A stretch of DNA of 35,779 bases from DATMNI01 sp035570275. Its GTDB lineage: Bacteria > Acidobacteriota > Terriglobia > Bryobacterales > Bryobacteraceae. A program made the position numbers and the translations under genes. Location of the stretch: assembly GCA_035570275.1 (NCBI GenBank), contig DATMNI010000360.1, positions 1-35,779 of the forward strand, written 5' to 3'. Under the pieces are notes generated by a model. That model saw only the letters and a list, made by a program, of their open reading frames with translations, was not told where the DNA came from and did not search any database. Shown here one piece after another: positions 6,734 through 14,559 of this stretch (its first letter is position 1; every line of letters starts with the position of its first letter).

Positions 6734-8677
6734 CTACTGCTTCTTTTCCTTTTCTTCCTTCTCCCTGGTCTTCGACGGCGGGCTCTTTTGCCGCTGACGT
6801 TGCTCGGGAGCTTGATGCTGCGCCGGCTCCGCCTGCTGCTGGTGTTGCTGCGGTGGCTGCTGCGCCTGGGGCTGTGGCTGCGCTTGTGGACTGTTCGCCG
6901 GCGGCCGCGCAATACTCGGTTGCGGCGCAGGGGTGTTTCTGGCCGGCCGCGCGCTCTCAGTCTGCGGCGTCTGCGGATTGCCGGCCGGTTGGCTCGGCGT
7001 GTTGTTCGGCGTGTTGTTCACCGGGGGCCGGTTGCTGTTGACGGCCGGTGGCCGGTCATTCCGCGGCGGCCGGCTGTTTTCCACCTGCGGCGCCGGAGCG
7101 TTGTTCACGGGCCTTCCCGGTTGAATACCAGGTTGCATACCGGGCTGCATCCCAGGTTGCACACCAGGCTGCGTGCCGGGTTGAATACCAGGTTGTCGAA
7201 CCGGAGCCGCCACCCTCACGCCACCCGTTGGCCTCACCGAATCCGGCAGCGCCTGTCTTACCACCACCGGGCGGGCCATCACCTGCGCCGGCGGCGCTCC
7301 GAACCTCCGGCCGGGTTCCGCCGGACGGCCCATATAGCTTTCGCGAACCGGCCGCACTTCCATGACATTCACCGCCTGCGCCCGCCCCATGGCTTCTGGC
7401 GAAACCCGCACCGCTACCGCTGCTACCGGACGCGCTCCCGTGAATGCGCCTTGGGGCACGGCGACTATTTGAGTCCGGTTCACGTAAGTCACGTTGGTCA
7501 CGTTGACCACAGTGACGTTGGTCACGTGAGTGACGTTCACATTGCGTACGTAGGCTTCGCTCACGTGGTAATACGGCCGGTAAACCTCGCGCGGCCCCAG
7601 CGGAATCCAGGCGACTCCGCCGCCGCCCACGCCAATCGCCATGCCGAACCCGCTGCCGCCTACAAAGGCCACCATCGCCGGTGCGTAGACCGGCCGCACC
7701 ACCATCGTTCCCGGCACCCACACCCATCCGCCGCCGCCCACCATCGCCCAGCGGCCATAGTGGAAGGGCGCAAAGCCCCATGGCATATCGTCAATCCACG
7801 TCCAGCCCCAAGGCCTCACGAAGGCCCAATGGCCATACCGGTACGGCGCCCAGCCCACCGGTACCCGCGCCGGCACCCAGACGGCGCCGTACATTGGATC
7901 GTTCCGCCAGACGCCGTTGTCGGCCAGGTCGCCGGCGCCGATCATCTCCGGGGGCACGTAGCTTGCCGATGCCCGCAGCGCACGCGCCTCGCGCTGGTCC
8001 CGGTCCATGCACCAGCGGTCGAATTCGTCGGGCGCCGGGGCAGCCAGCGCTTCCGTAGTGAGCTGATCGGTGCCGGCGAAGCGCAATAGCTCGCGAGGAT
8101 GCACTGGCAGGGCCTGCCCGCCCCCGGTCACCTCAGCCTCGCCCGTGCGCACCACTAGCGCCGTGGAATTGGCGTCGCCATTCACATCCACGCGGTAAGA
8201 GCCCGGCCGCAACAGCACGATGGCGCCGTTGGGTGTGTCCACCTCAAACGACTCGTCGGCTTCGATCCGCGCGATGTTTACGTTGATCGCGCCCTGCGTG
8301 AGGCTGAGCTGCGCCGTCTTGTCATCCAGGTTCAGAATGGCAAGCGCGGTCTGGTCGGCCAGGTGCAACACACTGGACCCGATGTGGATCTCGGCGCCCG
8401 ATTCCCGGTCCGCCCAAAGATGGTCGCCCGTGGTCAGCGGGTAATTAAGGGTCGCCGCCGTCCATTCCTCCACACTGCCCGGGCGAAATGAAACCGTGCC
8501 GCTGATGTAATTCAGCCGGCCCACGCGCGAAGGCGGATCTGGCTGATTCTGCCCAGACTGATTTTGCCCAGGCTGATCTTGCGCAGGAGGCCCTTGCGCG
8601 GAAATCAGACCACACGCCACCACCCCACATGCCAGTACCGGCAAAGCACTCCCGAGCACGAAAGTTCGCAGCTTCAT
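6734..8677 (-). CDS. FecR-domain / DUF6600 envelope protein
   Basis: A 647-residue exported protein. The first 30 residues form a signal sequence with two possible lipoboxes (VLAC at 14-17, VVAC at 19-22). A FecR-like beta domain follows (about 45-190), then a Trp/Gly/Tyr-rich DUF6600-type region (YGHWAFVRPWGWTWIDD and GWVWVPG). Next come a run of Asn-Val-Thr repeats and a long Pro/Gln/Asn-rich tail with QPG-x-QPG repeats. The start at 8677 has GAGG eight bases upstream; a much longer open frame continues upstream but lies inside the kinase gene. FecR domains usually sense or scaffold at the envelope. It follows the kinase gene by 77 bp and may be co-expressed. Function is unknown. Confidence 0.75.
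   Translation of the reverse strand: MKLRTFVLGSALPVLACGVVACGLISAQGPPAQDQPGQNQSGQNQPDPPSRVGRLNYISGTVSFRPGSVEEWTAATLNYPLTTGDHLWADRESGAEIHIGSSVLHLADQTALAILNLDDKTAQLSLTQGAINVNIARIEADESFEVDTPNGAIVLLRPGSYRVDVNGDANSTALVVRTGEAEVTGGGQALPVHPRELLRFAGTDQLTTEALAAPAPDEFDRWCMDRDQREARALRASASYVPPEMIGAGDLADNGVWRNDPMYGAVWVPARVPVGWAPYRYGHWAFVRPWGWTWIDDMPWGFAPFHYGRWAMVGGGGWVWVPGTMVVRPVYAPAMVAFVGGSGFGMAIGVGGGGVAWIPLGPREVYRPYYHVSEAYVRNVNVTHVTNVTVVNVTNVTYVNRTQIVAVPQGAFTGARPVAAVAVRVSPEAMGRAQAVNVMEVRPVRESYMGRPAEPGRRFGAPPAQVMARPVVVRQALPDSVRPTGGVRVAAPVRQPGIQPGTQPGVQPGMQPGMQPGIQPGRPVNNAPAPQVENSRPPRNDRPPAVNSNRPPVNNTPNNTPSQPAGNPQTPQTESARPARNTPAPQPSIARPPANSPQAQPQPQAQQPPQQHQQQAEPAQHQAPEQRQRQKSPPSKTREKEEKEKKQ
7125..7200 (-). 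repeat. short tandem repeats encoding QPG-x-QPG
   Basis: Imperfect 12-bp units encode QPGI, QPGT, QPGV and QPGM tetrapeptides in the C-terminal part of the FecR/DUF6600 protein. Such in-frame repeats can change copy number by slippage without breaking the gene. Confidence 0.75.
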
Positions 8678-8754
8678 TCGATTATCCTCACGACGTCCTA
8701 TAACTACCTTAACTGGACGGCCAGGACAATGGAGGGGTTGCCAATTAAAGGTTT

Positions 8755-11403
8755 TTAACTGGCGGGGTCTTCGCCCGCCAGCAGTTCGCGCGAACCTAGC
8801 GATCGCCAGAAGGCGAAGAGCGCGATTCCCAGCATCAACAGCAAGGTGGCAATGCCCGACGGAGCATACCAGGCCTTCCAATCGTTTCCTAACATCACGG
8901 CGTTGAAGCAGTTGGCGAAGAAGATACTGGAGATAATCGCCACCAGCCCCAGCCGCAGCAGGACGAAGATCAGCGCCATGTACAACCCCACGAAAATCAG
9001 GGTCATGAGCTGCCATTGGGCCGAGTGGATGACTTCGCCCTCCATCATCGTGAACAGGAGCGAGGCCGCCAACGCCGCCAGCATGTCGTACCGGAGCATC
9101 CTGCGCAGACCAAAAATGGCCATGAAAATCACCAGGCCCATCCACAGAGCGTTGCGCAACTGGTCCGCGTGACCTCCAATCCATTGCCTGGTTCCCAGTG
9201 CAAAACGCAGCGACACGTCGACATTGGCCCGATCCCAAGGCACCGCAAGCCACACATTGAGCAGCTTCAAGGCCATCCATATCGCGCTTCCCAGGGCGGC
9301 GCCGATGAGGATATGGGAGGCGACCTGGGCGTCAAGCCAGCGTCCCGCCAGCGCCCGGTTCCACGTGACCATGGCATGGGGCCACCGAGCCCGCACCGCC
9401 GGCTCGAGCGCCAGGTATAAGATCCAGATGATAGCCGCCCAGAGCAGCCACTGGGCCGCGCCGTTCAGAAACAAGTCCTTCATCCCCTGATTGGGCACGG
9501 GATGGACGAACCCGATCCAAGCCACCATGGCAAACAGGAAGTGAGCCGCAGCCACACGCAAGGCGCCCTGACGGTCCGCGCGTTCCAGTTTCCAGTTTCG
9601 CAGCGCAAGTAAAGCGATAAAGAAGGCTCCCACGATTGTCAGGAATTGAATGGCGTAGTCGCGGAGTTTGGAGAGGAACGATGGGCCCTGCCCGTTGCTG
9701 CCCCGCGAATACGGGTAAAGCAATTGAGCTCTGGTGATGCGCCCTTTCCAGGAGGCAATTTCGACGGTCAATTCCGTGTTCGGGATCTTCGGGTGGGGAC
9801 CCTTCCAGGCGCGCACCCGGTCGGACGCGCTCTGTGGCAGGAGAGTGGGCGCCGTCTCGGTAAACCGCGCCATGTCTAACCAGGCGGCGCGGAAGACTGC
9901 TTCGGGCGAAACCGGCGGGGCAAGCTCATCGGCCACGCCATACGGCACCGCCGAAAAGGAGAGCAGCCTGCCATGGCCATCCAGGATTACTTGAACCATC
10001 CCGGGGTCCACGGGCGGCGGATTCTCATCCGACACGTCCCCATCGGGATGGGCATAGAGAGGCTTCGGACTTTCGCGGTATGTCGACTGGATGGGCGCAT
10101 CGGCAGCCAGCCACTCATCCCATTTTCTGGGTGCCGGCAAACCATTGAGATACCCCACCAGTCCGGGCCGATTATCCAGCCAGATCGCCCGATCGGCGGG
10201 CCTCTTCGGATATCCGAACAACACCGCCAGTTCCCGCGACTTGTGCGCCAGCACCTCCGGAGGATTATCCATCGGCGCACGCATCAGCGCCGTTCGGTAC
10301 TGCCGGTAGGCCACCGTTCCCACCAGGCACGCCGCAATCAGCAACAGGCACGGCACGGAGTATTTGCGCGCCAGCCCTTCGGTATCGCCTGCGGCGGCCA
10401 CCATTTCGGGCGAAGGCGTCTCGCCCGCGGCCAGCGCGGCCGCCAGCGGATCGCCGCCCGGCAACGCCGCCGCTACAGCCAACGCACCGGCCGGGCGTCT
10501 GGCAGGGTCCGGCTCCAGACACCGCCGGATGACTTTCTCCACTGCCGGATCGATATCGGCGGCCACCGAGGTCATGTTGGTCAGGCGCGCCGAATCCTGC
10601 AGGTCAATCAACTGCTGCAGCGAATTCGCCTCGTACGGGCGCTTCCCGGTGAACAGTTCGTAGAGCACCAGTCCCAGCGCATAGATATCGCTCCTGGCAG
10701 TAACTCCGGCGCCCTTCAACTGCTCCGGCGACATGTAGGCCGGCGTGCCGTTGCGCACCTCCGCGCCCACAAGCTGGTCGGCGATCGCGGCCAGGCCGAA
10801 ATCCATGATCAGGACCTCGCCGCGCTTGTTCATCATGATGTTCTGGGGCTTGAGGTCGCGGTGGATCACGCCGCGGTCGTGCGCAGCCGCGAGGCCGGCG
10901 CACAGCTTGCGCGCCGTTTCGAGCGCCTTGTCCGCGGGCAGCCGGCCGATGCGCAGTAATAGCGACGCCAGGTCCTCGCCATCCACATACTCCATGGAGA
11001 TGAACGGCACGCCTTCGACTTCGCCGATGTCGTAGACGCGGCAGACGTTGGGATGGGAGACCAGCCGCGCCACCCGGACTTCGCCGTGAAACCGCTCCAG
11101 CAGGCGCTGGTTCCGGGCGGCTTCCTCAGGCAGGAACTTCAGCGCCACGGACTGGCCCAGCGTCAGGTCCGTGGCCCGGTAGACCTCACCCATGCCGCCG
11201 CGGCCCAGCAGGCCGATGATGCGGTAGCGCCCGCCCAGCAGCGTGCCGGGAACAAACCGGCCTTCGTCTTCCCCAACGGCCGAGGAGACGTGCGAGATCT
11301 CCGGCGCCCGGTTACCGGGAAGGTTGGGACTAGTAGAGCCGTGACTGGCAAGGCTGGCGGAAGCGATGGTCTCCGCGACTGATGGGTCGAGCTTCCGTTC
11401 CAT
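8755..11403 (-). CDS. membrane Ser/Thr protein kinase, PknB type, with polytopic C-terminal half
   Basis: An 882-residue protein. The Hanks-type kinase domain covers about residues 58-320: glycine loop GRGGMG (67-72), Lys89, Glu108, catalytic HRDLKPQN (181-188), DFG (201-203) and activation segment GTPAYMSPEQ (219-228). All catalytic residues are intact. One membrane helix at about 350-366 leads to an extracytoplasmic region of about 210 residues of no recognised fold. About seven or eight more membrane helices make up the rest. There are no PASTA repeats, so the signal differs from muropeptide-sensing PknB. The start at 11403 has AGGGG just upstream. The FecR/DUF6600 gene lies directly downstream and may be part of the same signalling unit (inference). 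Confidence 0.9.
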   Translation of the reverse strand: MERKLDPSVAETIASASLASHGSTSPNLPGNRAPEISHVSSAVGEDEGRFVPGTLLGGRYRIIGLLGRGGMGEVYRATDLTLGQSVALKFLPEEAARNQRLLERFHGEVRVARLVSHPNVCRVYDIGEVEGVPFISMEYVDGEDLASLLLRIGRLPADKALETARKLCAGLAAAHDRGVIHRDLKPQNIMMNKRGEVLIMDFGLAAIADQLVGAEVRNGTPAYMSPEQLKGAGVTARSDIYALGLVLYELFTGKRPYEANSLQQLIDLQDSARLTNMTSVAADIDPAVEKVIRRCLEPDPARRPAGALAVAAALPGGDPLAAALAAGETPSPEMVAAAGDTEGLARKYSVPCLLLIAACLVGTVAYRQYRTALMRAPMDNPPEVLAHKSRELAVLFGYPKRPADRAIWLDNRPGLVGYLNGLPAPRKWDEWLAADAPIQSTYRESPKPLYAHPDGDVSDENPPPVDPGMVQVILDGHGRLLSFSAVPYGVADELAPPVSPEAVFRAAWLDMARFTETAPTLLPQSASDRVRAWKGPHPKIPNTELTVEIASWKGRITRAQLLYPYSRGSNGQGPSFLSKLRDYAIQFLTIVGAFFIALLALRNWKLERADRQGALRVAAAHFLFAMVAWIGFVHPVPNQGMKDLFLNGAAQWLLWAAIIWILYLALEPAVRARWPHAMVTWNRALAGRWLDAQVASHILIGAALGSAIWMALKLLNVWLAVPWDRANVDVSLRFALGTRQWIGGHADQLRNALWMGLVIFMAIFGLRRMLRYDMLAALAASLLFTMMEGEVIHSAQWQLMTLIFVGLYMALIFVLLRLGLVAIISSIFFANCFNAVMLGNDWKAWYAPSGIATLLLMLGIALFAFWRSLGSRELLAGEDPAS
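8759..8781 (-). terminator. hairpin at the 3' end of the kinase gene
   Basis: CTGGCGGG and CCCGCCAG pair with a 7-base loop across the last codons of the kinase gene. On the minus strand it is followed by an A-rich rather than T-rich stretch, so its role as a terminator is doubtful. Confidence 0.25.
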
Positions 11404-11410
11404 GGCCCCT

Positions 11411-11456
11411 TGATTCTACCGTGTGATTCTACCGTGGGACAGACAATTCCACCGTG
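11411..11456 (-). promoter_or_regulatory. tandem repeats in the kinase promoter region
   Basis: TGATTCTACCGTG is perfectly repeated at 11411-11423 and 11424-11436, with a third degenerate copy at 11444-11456. On the minus strand each perfect copy reads CACGGTAGAATCA and contains TAGAAT, a -10-like hexamer; the nearer one ends nine bases before the kinase ATG. The core ACCGTG also begins a longer 20-bp period repeat (11431 and 11451). This looks like a multi-site operator or duplicated promoter. Confidence 0.45.
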
Positions 11457-11603
11457 GGATAGACGATCGGGTTTTGTCGTCTGTCAAGCTGCGGGTTTCG
11501 TCGTCAGCGGGGATGGTCCTGCGGCGCGAAATACCGGCGATTCCAAAAACAATTTCGCCAGTCAATGAAACGCCGGGCCCCGCCGACTCACTAACAAACA
11601 CTT

Positions 11604-11843
11604 ATGGCAACCATGGCAGCAGCTCAGGTCAAAGCCGACGTGGAAAACTGCAGAGTGCTCGACAACCTGATTTTCGCCTTCCTGTTATCGGTGAACCGCC
11701 TGAATGAAGACCGTTCGCGGGTGGAGTTCGCCCGAACCCCGGAGTTCCGGGAAGAAGCTCGGCTGGATCTTGAGCGGAGCCGGCTGAAATGCGAAAGCCT
11801 CCAAGGGCTCATTGTGACGCACTGTTTGAGCCACAAGTGCTGA
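11604..11843 (+). CDS. small protein of unknown function, paralogue A
   Basis: A 79-residue, probably all-helical protein with no recognised domain. An ungapped 50-residue stretch (from LIFAFLLSVN to LIV) matches the protein encoded at 11907-12182 at 18 of 50 positions, including the shared RVE-x-AR and a C-x-x-L pattern. No clear ribosome-binding site precedes the ATG at 11604; a second ATG lies at 11613. It lies between the divergent kinase gene and the ECF/CHAT cluster. The paralogy is the main support that it is a real gene. Confidence 0.6.
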   Translation: MATMAAAQVKADVENCRVLDNLIFAFLLSVNRLNEDRSRVEFARTPEFREEARLDLERSRLKCESLQGLIVTHCLSHKC

Positions 11844-11906
11844 CGCCGGAAAGGCATGATACCCGTCCGTGCCGCGCCTAAATAACCAGATAGGAGACCA
11901 GCCGAT

Positions 11907-12182
11907 ATGAGACCAGCGACCACAGCCCAGTGCGATTTGGCCGAAATGACCGCCGATTTTCTGATGGCGTACCTGCTGACGCTGAATCAGTTGAGCGAGA
12001 TGCGCCTGCGGGTCGAGGGCGCCAGGAACGAGCAGGAGCGGCTCAAATCGCTGGTTCACCTGCGGAACGCCAGAAAACGCTGCCACGTCTTGCGGTCCCT
12101 GGTCTTCCCGCGGGAGCCGGATTTGCGGCGTGTGGCCGTGAGATTTGCGGCGTGCGGCAGTAAGATTCATTTGGTGTGCTAA
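11907..12182 (+). CDS. small protein of unknown function, paralogue B
   Basis: A 91-residue protein. Residues about 18-67 align without gaps to the product of 11604-11843 (shared motifs LL-x-x-N-x-L-x-E, RVE-x-AR, C-x-x-L). GGAG at 11893-11896 lies ten bases before the ATG. The last 20 codons run into a 22-bp tandem repeat array, and the stop codon falls in its third unit. The C-terminus is therefore repeat-derived and may have been extended or altered. Function unknown; no signal peptide. Confidence 0.6.
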   Translation: MRPATTAQCDLAEMTADFLMAYLLTLNQLSEMRLRVEGARNEQERLKSLVHLRNARKRCHVLRSLVFPREPDLRRVAVRFAACGSKIHLVC

Positions 12183-12229
12183 TGAGCTTTGCGGATTGTG
12201 GCAATGAGGTTCGCGGGGTGTGGCCCCGC
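12120..12229 (+). repeat. 22-bp tandem repeat array, five degenerate units
   Basis: Units begin at 12120, 12142, 12164, 12186 and 12208, exactly 22 bp apart. The approximate unit is GATTTGCGGCGTGTGGCAAT followed by GA. Units 1 and 2 are nearly identical; units 3-5 diverge. The array spans the 3' end of small paralogue B and the gap before the ECF promoter. 22 is not a multiple of 3, so it did not arise as a coding repeat. Confidence 0.75.
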
Positions 12230-12261
12230 GCCCTCTTTTTTCGCGGAACCCGCGTCAGGAA

Positions 12262-12293
12262 TTGACCCTAACCGGTGAAGCCACCTGTATAAT
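12262..12293 (+). promoter_or_regulatory. candidate promoter of the ECF/CHAT operon
   Basis: A perfect TATAAT lies at 12288-12293, preceded by TTGACC at 12262-12267. The 20-bp spacer is longer than ideal. A start near 12300 would give a leader of about 17 bases before the GTG at 12317. Confidence 0.4.
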
Positions 12294-12316
12294 GAGCAAA
12301 TGCGGGTGGCCTGAGG

Positions 12317-12961
12317 GTGGAGTTTCACATATTCGATGCCGATTATGTGCGGCGGTTGGCCGAAGGGGATCCGGACACCGAATCGCATTTCAGCACGTAT
12401 TTCGAGAGATTCATCTTTCTGAAGCTGCGTTCGCGCAGGGTCGCACCGGAGATGATCGAAGACGTGCGCCAGGAAACTCTGTTGCGTGTCCTTAAGGCGC
12501 TGCGGCAGGGAGCGGGCGTCACCCACCCGGAGCGGTTCGGCTCCTTCGTCAATTCGGTTTCCAACAACGTCCTGCTGGAACTCAACCAGAAGAACTCGAA
12601 ACACGCCCCGATGGACGACGATACCCCGGAACCCTTTGACAACCGCGTGGATCTGGACGCCGCCATCATCACGGAAGAACGCAAGCGGATGGTCGCAGCC
12701 GTACTGGACGACCTCTCTGTCAAAGACCGTGAGATTCTGCGGCTGGTCTTTTTTGAAGACATTGAGCGCACGGCTATTTGTAACCGCTTGAATGTAGACC
12801 TGGATTACCTGCGCGTCCTGCTGCACCGCGCTAAAGCGAAGTTCCAAGCGGCTTATGTCAGGAAACATAGTGCTGTCCGGCACGCAGCCAATTTAATTTT
12901 TATGGTGATTCTCAGTAACGCCGGCGTACTGGGGCTCACGATCCTAGTGAGATGGAACTGA
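12317..12961 (+). CDS. ECF-type sigma factor with C-terminal transmembrane helix
   Basis: A 214-residue sigma factor. Region 2 (about 25-90) includes the MIEDVRQETLLRVLKAL helix that binds core RNA polymerase and the -10. Region 4 (about 124-178) has LSVKDREILRLVFFEDIERTAICNRL, the HTH that reads the -35. Residues about 191-211 (starting ANLIFMVILSNAGVLGL) form a hydrophobic helix followed only by RWN, so the protein looks tail-anchored in the membrane. That is unusual for ECF factors. The start is GTG at 12317; no ATG is available. The stop overlaps the anti-sigma ATG (TGATG), so the two are translationally coupled. Confidence 0.85.
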   Translation: MEFHIFDADYVRRLAEGDPDTESHFSTYFERFIFLKLRSRRVAPEMIEDVRQETLLRVLKALRQGAGVTHPERFGSFVNSVSNNVLLELNQKNSKHAPMDDDTPEPFDNRVDLDAAIITEERKRMVAAVLDDLSVKDREILRLVFFEDIERTAICNRLNVDLDYLRVLLHRAKAKFQAAYVRKHSAVRHAANLIFMVILSNAGVLGLTILVRWN

Positions 12962-13656
12962 TGGACCACGAAACAGCAATCCGGACGAAGTCCTCCGAAC
13001 GGTACGCGATCGGCGATCTTTCGTCCAGTGAAAGGGACGAGTTCGAAGAACACTTTTCGGATTGCACCCAGTGCATGGACGACGTCTCGCTGGCCTCCAC
13101 CTTTGCAGCCAACGCCAGAGCCGTCTTCCGCGAGCGCGCCCACGCCAGGCCGGCGCCTCGCAGCAGCTTCCTTCACGGGCTGTTTGCGCGCCCCCTTGCG
13201 GCCTTTGCCGCCATCGCTTTTGCAGGCGTCATCGTCTATCAAAACATGGTGGTAATTCCCGAAACCAGGGCGCCCCGTTCGGCTATCGCGTCGGTGAGGC
13301 TGGACGGCGAAACGCGAGCCGCCCTGCCGCAGGTGAAAGCCGCCGATGCCCTGCGCGTGCAGATGCCGTTTGACTGGCCGGCGGGCAGCGCCAAAGGCTC
13401 CAGGGAACGGAACGGCTCCGGGGAACCGAACGGCTTGGCCGAACCGAAAGTTTTTGTGGAACTGATGGACACCCTTGGCAACCCGGTATCGAAAGGCGAC
13501 GTAGCGGCGCCGGGGCCGAATCAGCCGCTGGAGCTGTACTTCCCGGTAAGACTCAGTCCGGGCCGTTACACCGTGGTGGTGCGCGCGGATAAGGCCGGGC
13601 AGGAGATGGCACGCAGCGCCTTCGAAGTTACTTCCCTGGATGCCAGGACTCCATGA
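12961..13656 (+). CDS. zinc-finger anti-sigma factor, single-pass membrane protein
   Basis: A 231-residue protein. The N-terminal cytoplasmic part has the zinc anti-sigma motif H31-x3-C35-x2-C38 (HFSDCTQC) after a helix resembling the ECF-binding ASD fold. A membrane helix spans about 78-98. The C-terminal extracytoplasmic part of about 130 residues has beta-rich sequence (PVRLSPGRYTVVVRAD). Start 12961 overlaps the sigma stop; an in-frame ATG at 12952 would add three residues. It should hold the upstream sigma at the membrane until an envelope signal arrives. Because the sigma carries its own membrane helix, anchoring here would be double. Confidence 0.82.
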   Translation: MDHETAIRTKSSERYAIGDLSSSERDEFEEHFSDCTQCMDDVSLASTFAANARAVFRERAHARPAPRSSFLHGLFARPLAAFAAIAFAGVIVYQNMVVIPETRAPRSAIASVRLDGETRAALPQVKAADALRVQMPFDWPAGSAKGSRERNGSGEPNGLAEPKVFVELMDTLGNPVSKGDVAAPGPNQPLELYFPVRLSPGRYTVVVRADKAGQEMARSAFEVTSLDARTP

Positions 13657-13690
13657 TGGACACGAAGACTTCATGATGGAAACGAAGACT
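13651..13690 (+). repeat. 20-bp tandem duplication over the anti-sigma stop codon
   Basis: CCATGATGGACACGAAGACT (13651-13670) is followed by a copy with two changes (13671-13690), and a partial third copy precedes the next ATG. The first unit contains the anti-sigma TGA (13654-13656). Confidence 0.7.
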
Positions 13691-13716
13691 CAAAGACGGA
13701 GGGAGACGAAGATTCA

Positions 13717-14559
13717 ATGGCAACCGCACCACCTGCAACCCGCTTTATTTTCTCCGGCCACGCCATCGGCGCTTCGGCCCATTTTCACCGTTTAGACGAT
13801 GCCACCGGCTTGAACCACCTGGTGCCCACCCAGGCAGCCAGCGTGCTGCCGCAGACCGGCGGGCTGTCGCAGGGGAGCGCCAAAGATTTCAGCTACCCCG
13901 TGTCCCAGCCTCGTCCGAGAACGCTGTTTTCAATCGGTCAGGCCGCGTCCAAAGCTACCGGACTGACCGTGGGCGACACCTATCAGACCGATGTTTCTGT
14001 AGATCTCCAAACCGTGGGGGTGGTGGAAAAGCTGAACATCGGCCTGGTCCACGTCCACATGCTTTCCACCTTTCCGATCGGCGGAACCGATCCCGTAGTC
14101 ACTACCAACGGCAACCGCCTGGAAGAAGTTTGGCTCGGCAAGGTGCAAGCCGTGATCGAATTGGATGACGAGCCGTTGGGAGCCTGCGGAACCCAGGCGC
14201 AATTGGCGGCGTATTACCGCAATAAGGATGCCGGCTACCGGCAACAGTATGCCTGGCGTTTCGCCACCCCGGCCGGAGCACCGGAAATCCAAGCGTATGG
14301 GCAACCGGATCGCCAGTACAGCAAGTGCTCCGTGGTGCGCAGCATCCAACTAGGAGGACCGGAAGACGCGAAGCAGAGTATGTCGGTAGATGGCTATACT
14401 ATCGTCTGGAAAGGTTTCGGTAAAATCATCCTTGGCGAAATTCACGTCAAGGGTACCGAGCGGCATTTGACCATGGTCAGACTTGCCATGGGTTCCGACG
14501 CCAGCGGATCCGGAGCCGGTGGCGATGTCAAATCAAACGGGGCCGTGGGGACGGGTTAA
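13717..14559 (+). CDS. unknown 280-residue protein coupled to the CHAT gene
   Basis: I recognise no family. The protein has no signal peptide or membrane helix. It has a beta-rich middle (VSVDLQTVGVVEKLNIGLVHVHML) and a second conserved-looking block (YTIVWKGFGKIILGEIHVKG), and ends in a Gly/Ser-rich tail. GGAGGGAG lies 10-17 bases before the ATG. The 3' end overlaps the CHAT gene by 35 bp, suggesting coupled translation at a fixed ratio. As CHAT proteases often act on or with proteins encoded beside them, it could be substrate, regulator or partner of the CHAT protein (inference). Confidence 0.75.
   Translation: MATAPPATRFIFSGHAIGASAHFHRLDDATGLNHLVPTQAASVLPQTGGLSQGSAKDFSYPVSQPRPRTLFSIGQAASKATGLTVGDTYQTDVSVDLQTVGVVEKLNIGLVHVHMLSTFPIGGTDPVVTTNGNRLEEVWLGKVQAVIELDDEPLGACGTQAQLAAYYRNKDAGYRQQYAWRFATPAGAPEIQAYGQPDRQYSKCSVVRSIQLGGPEDAKQSMSVDGYTIVWKGFGKIILGEIHVKGTERHLTMVRLAMGSDASGSGAGGDVKSNGAVGTG

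Noticed and set aside
6734..9280. Long minus-strand frame extending the FecR/DUF6600 gene upstream to 9280.
   Set aside because: The added 201 residues overlap the kinase gene in another frame and have no conserved features; the signal peptide and ribosome-binding site are at 8677.
12120..12229. CRISPR array.
   Set aside because: The 22-bp units are directly adjacent and degenerate, with no spacers and no cas genes in the window.
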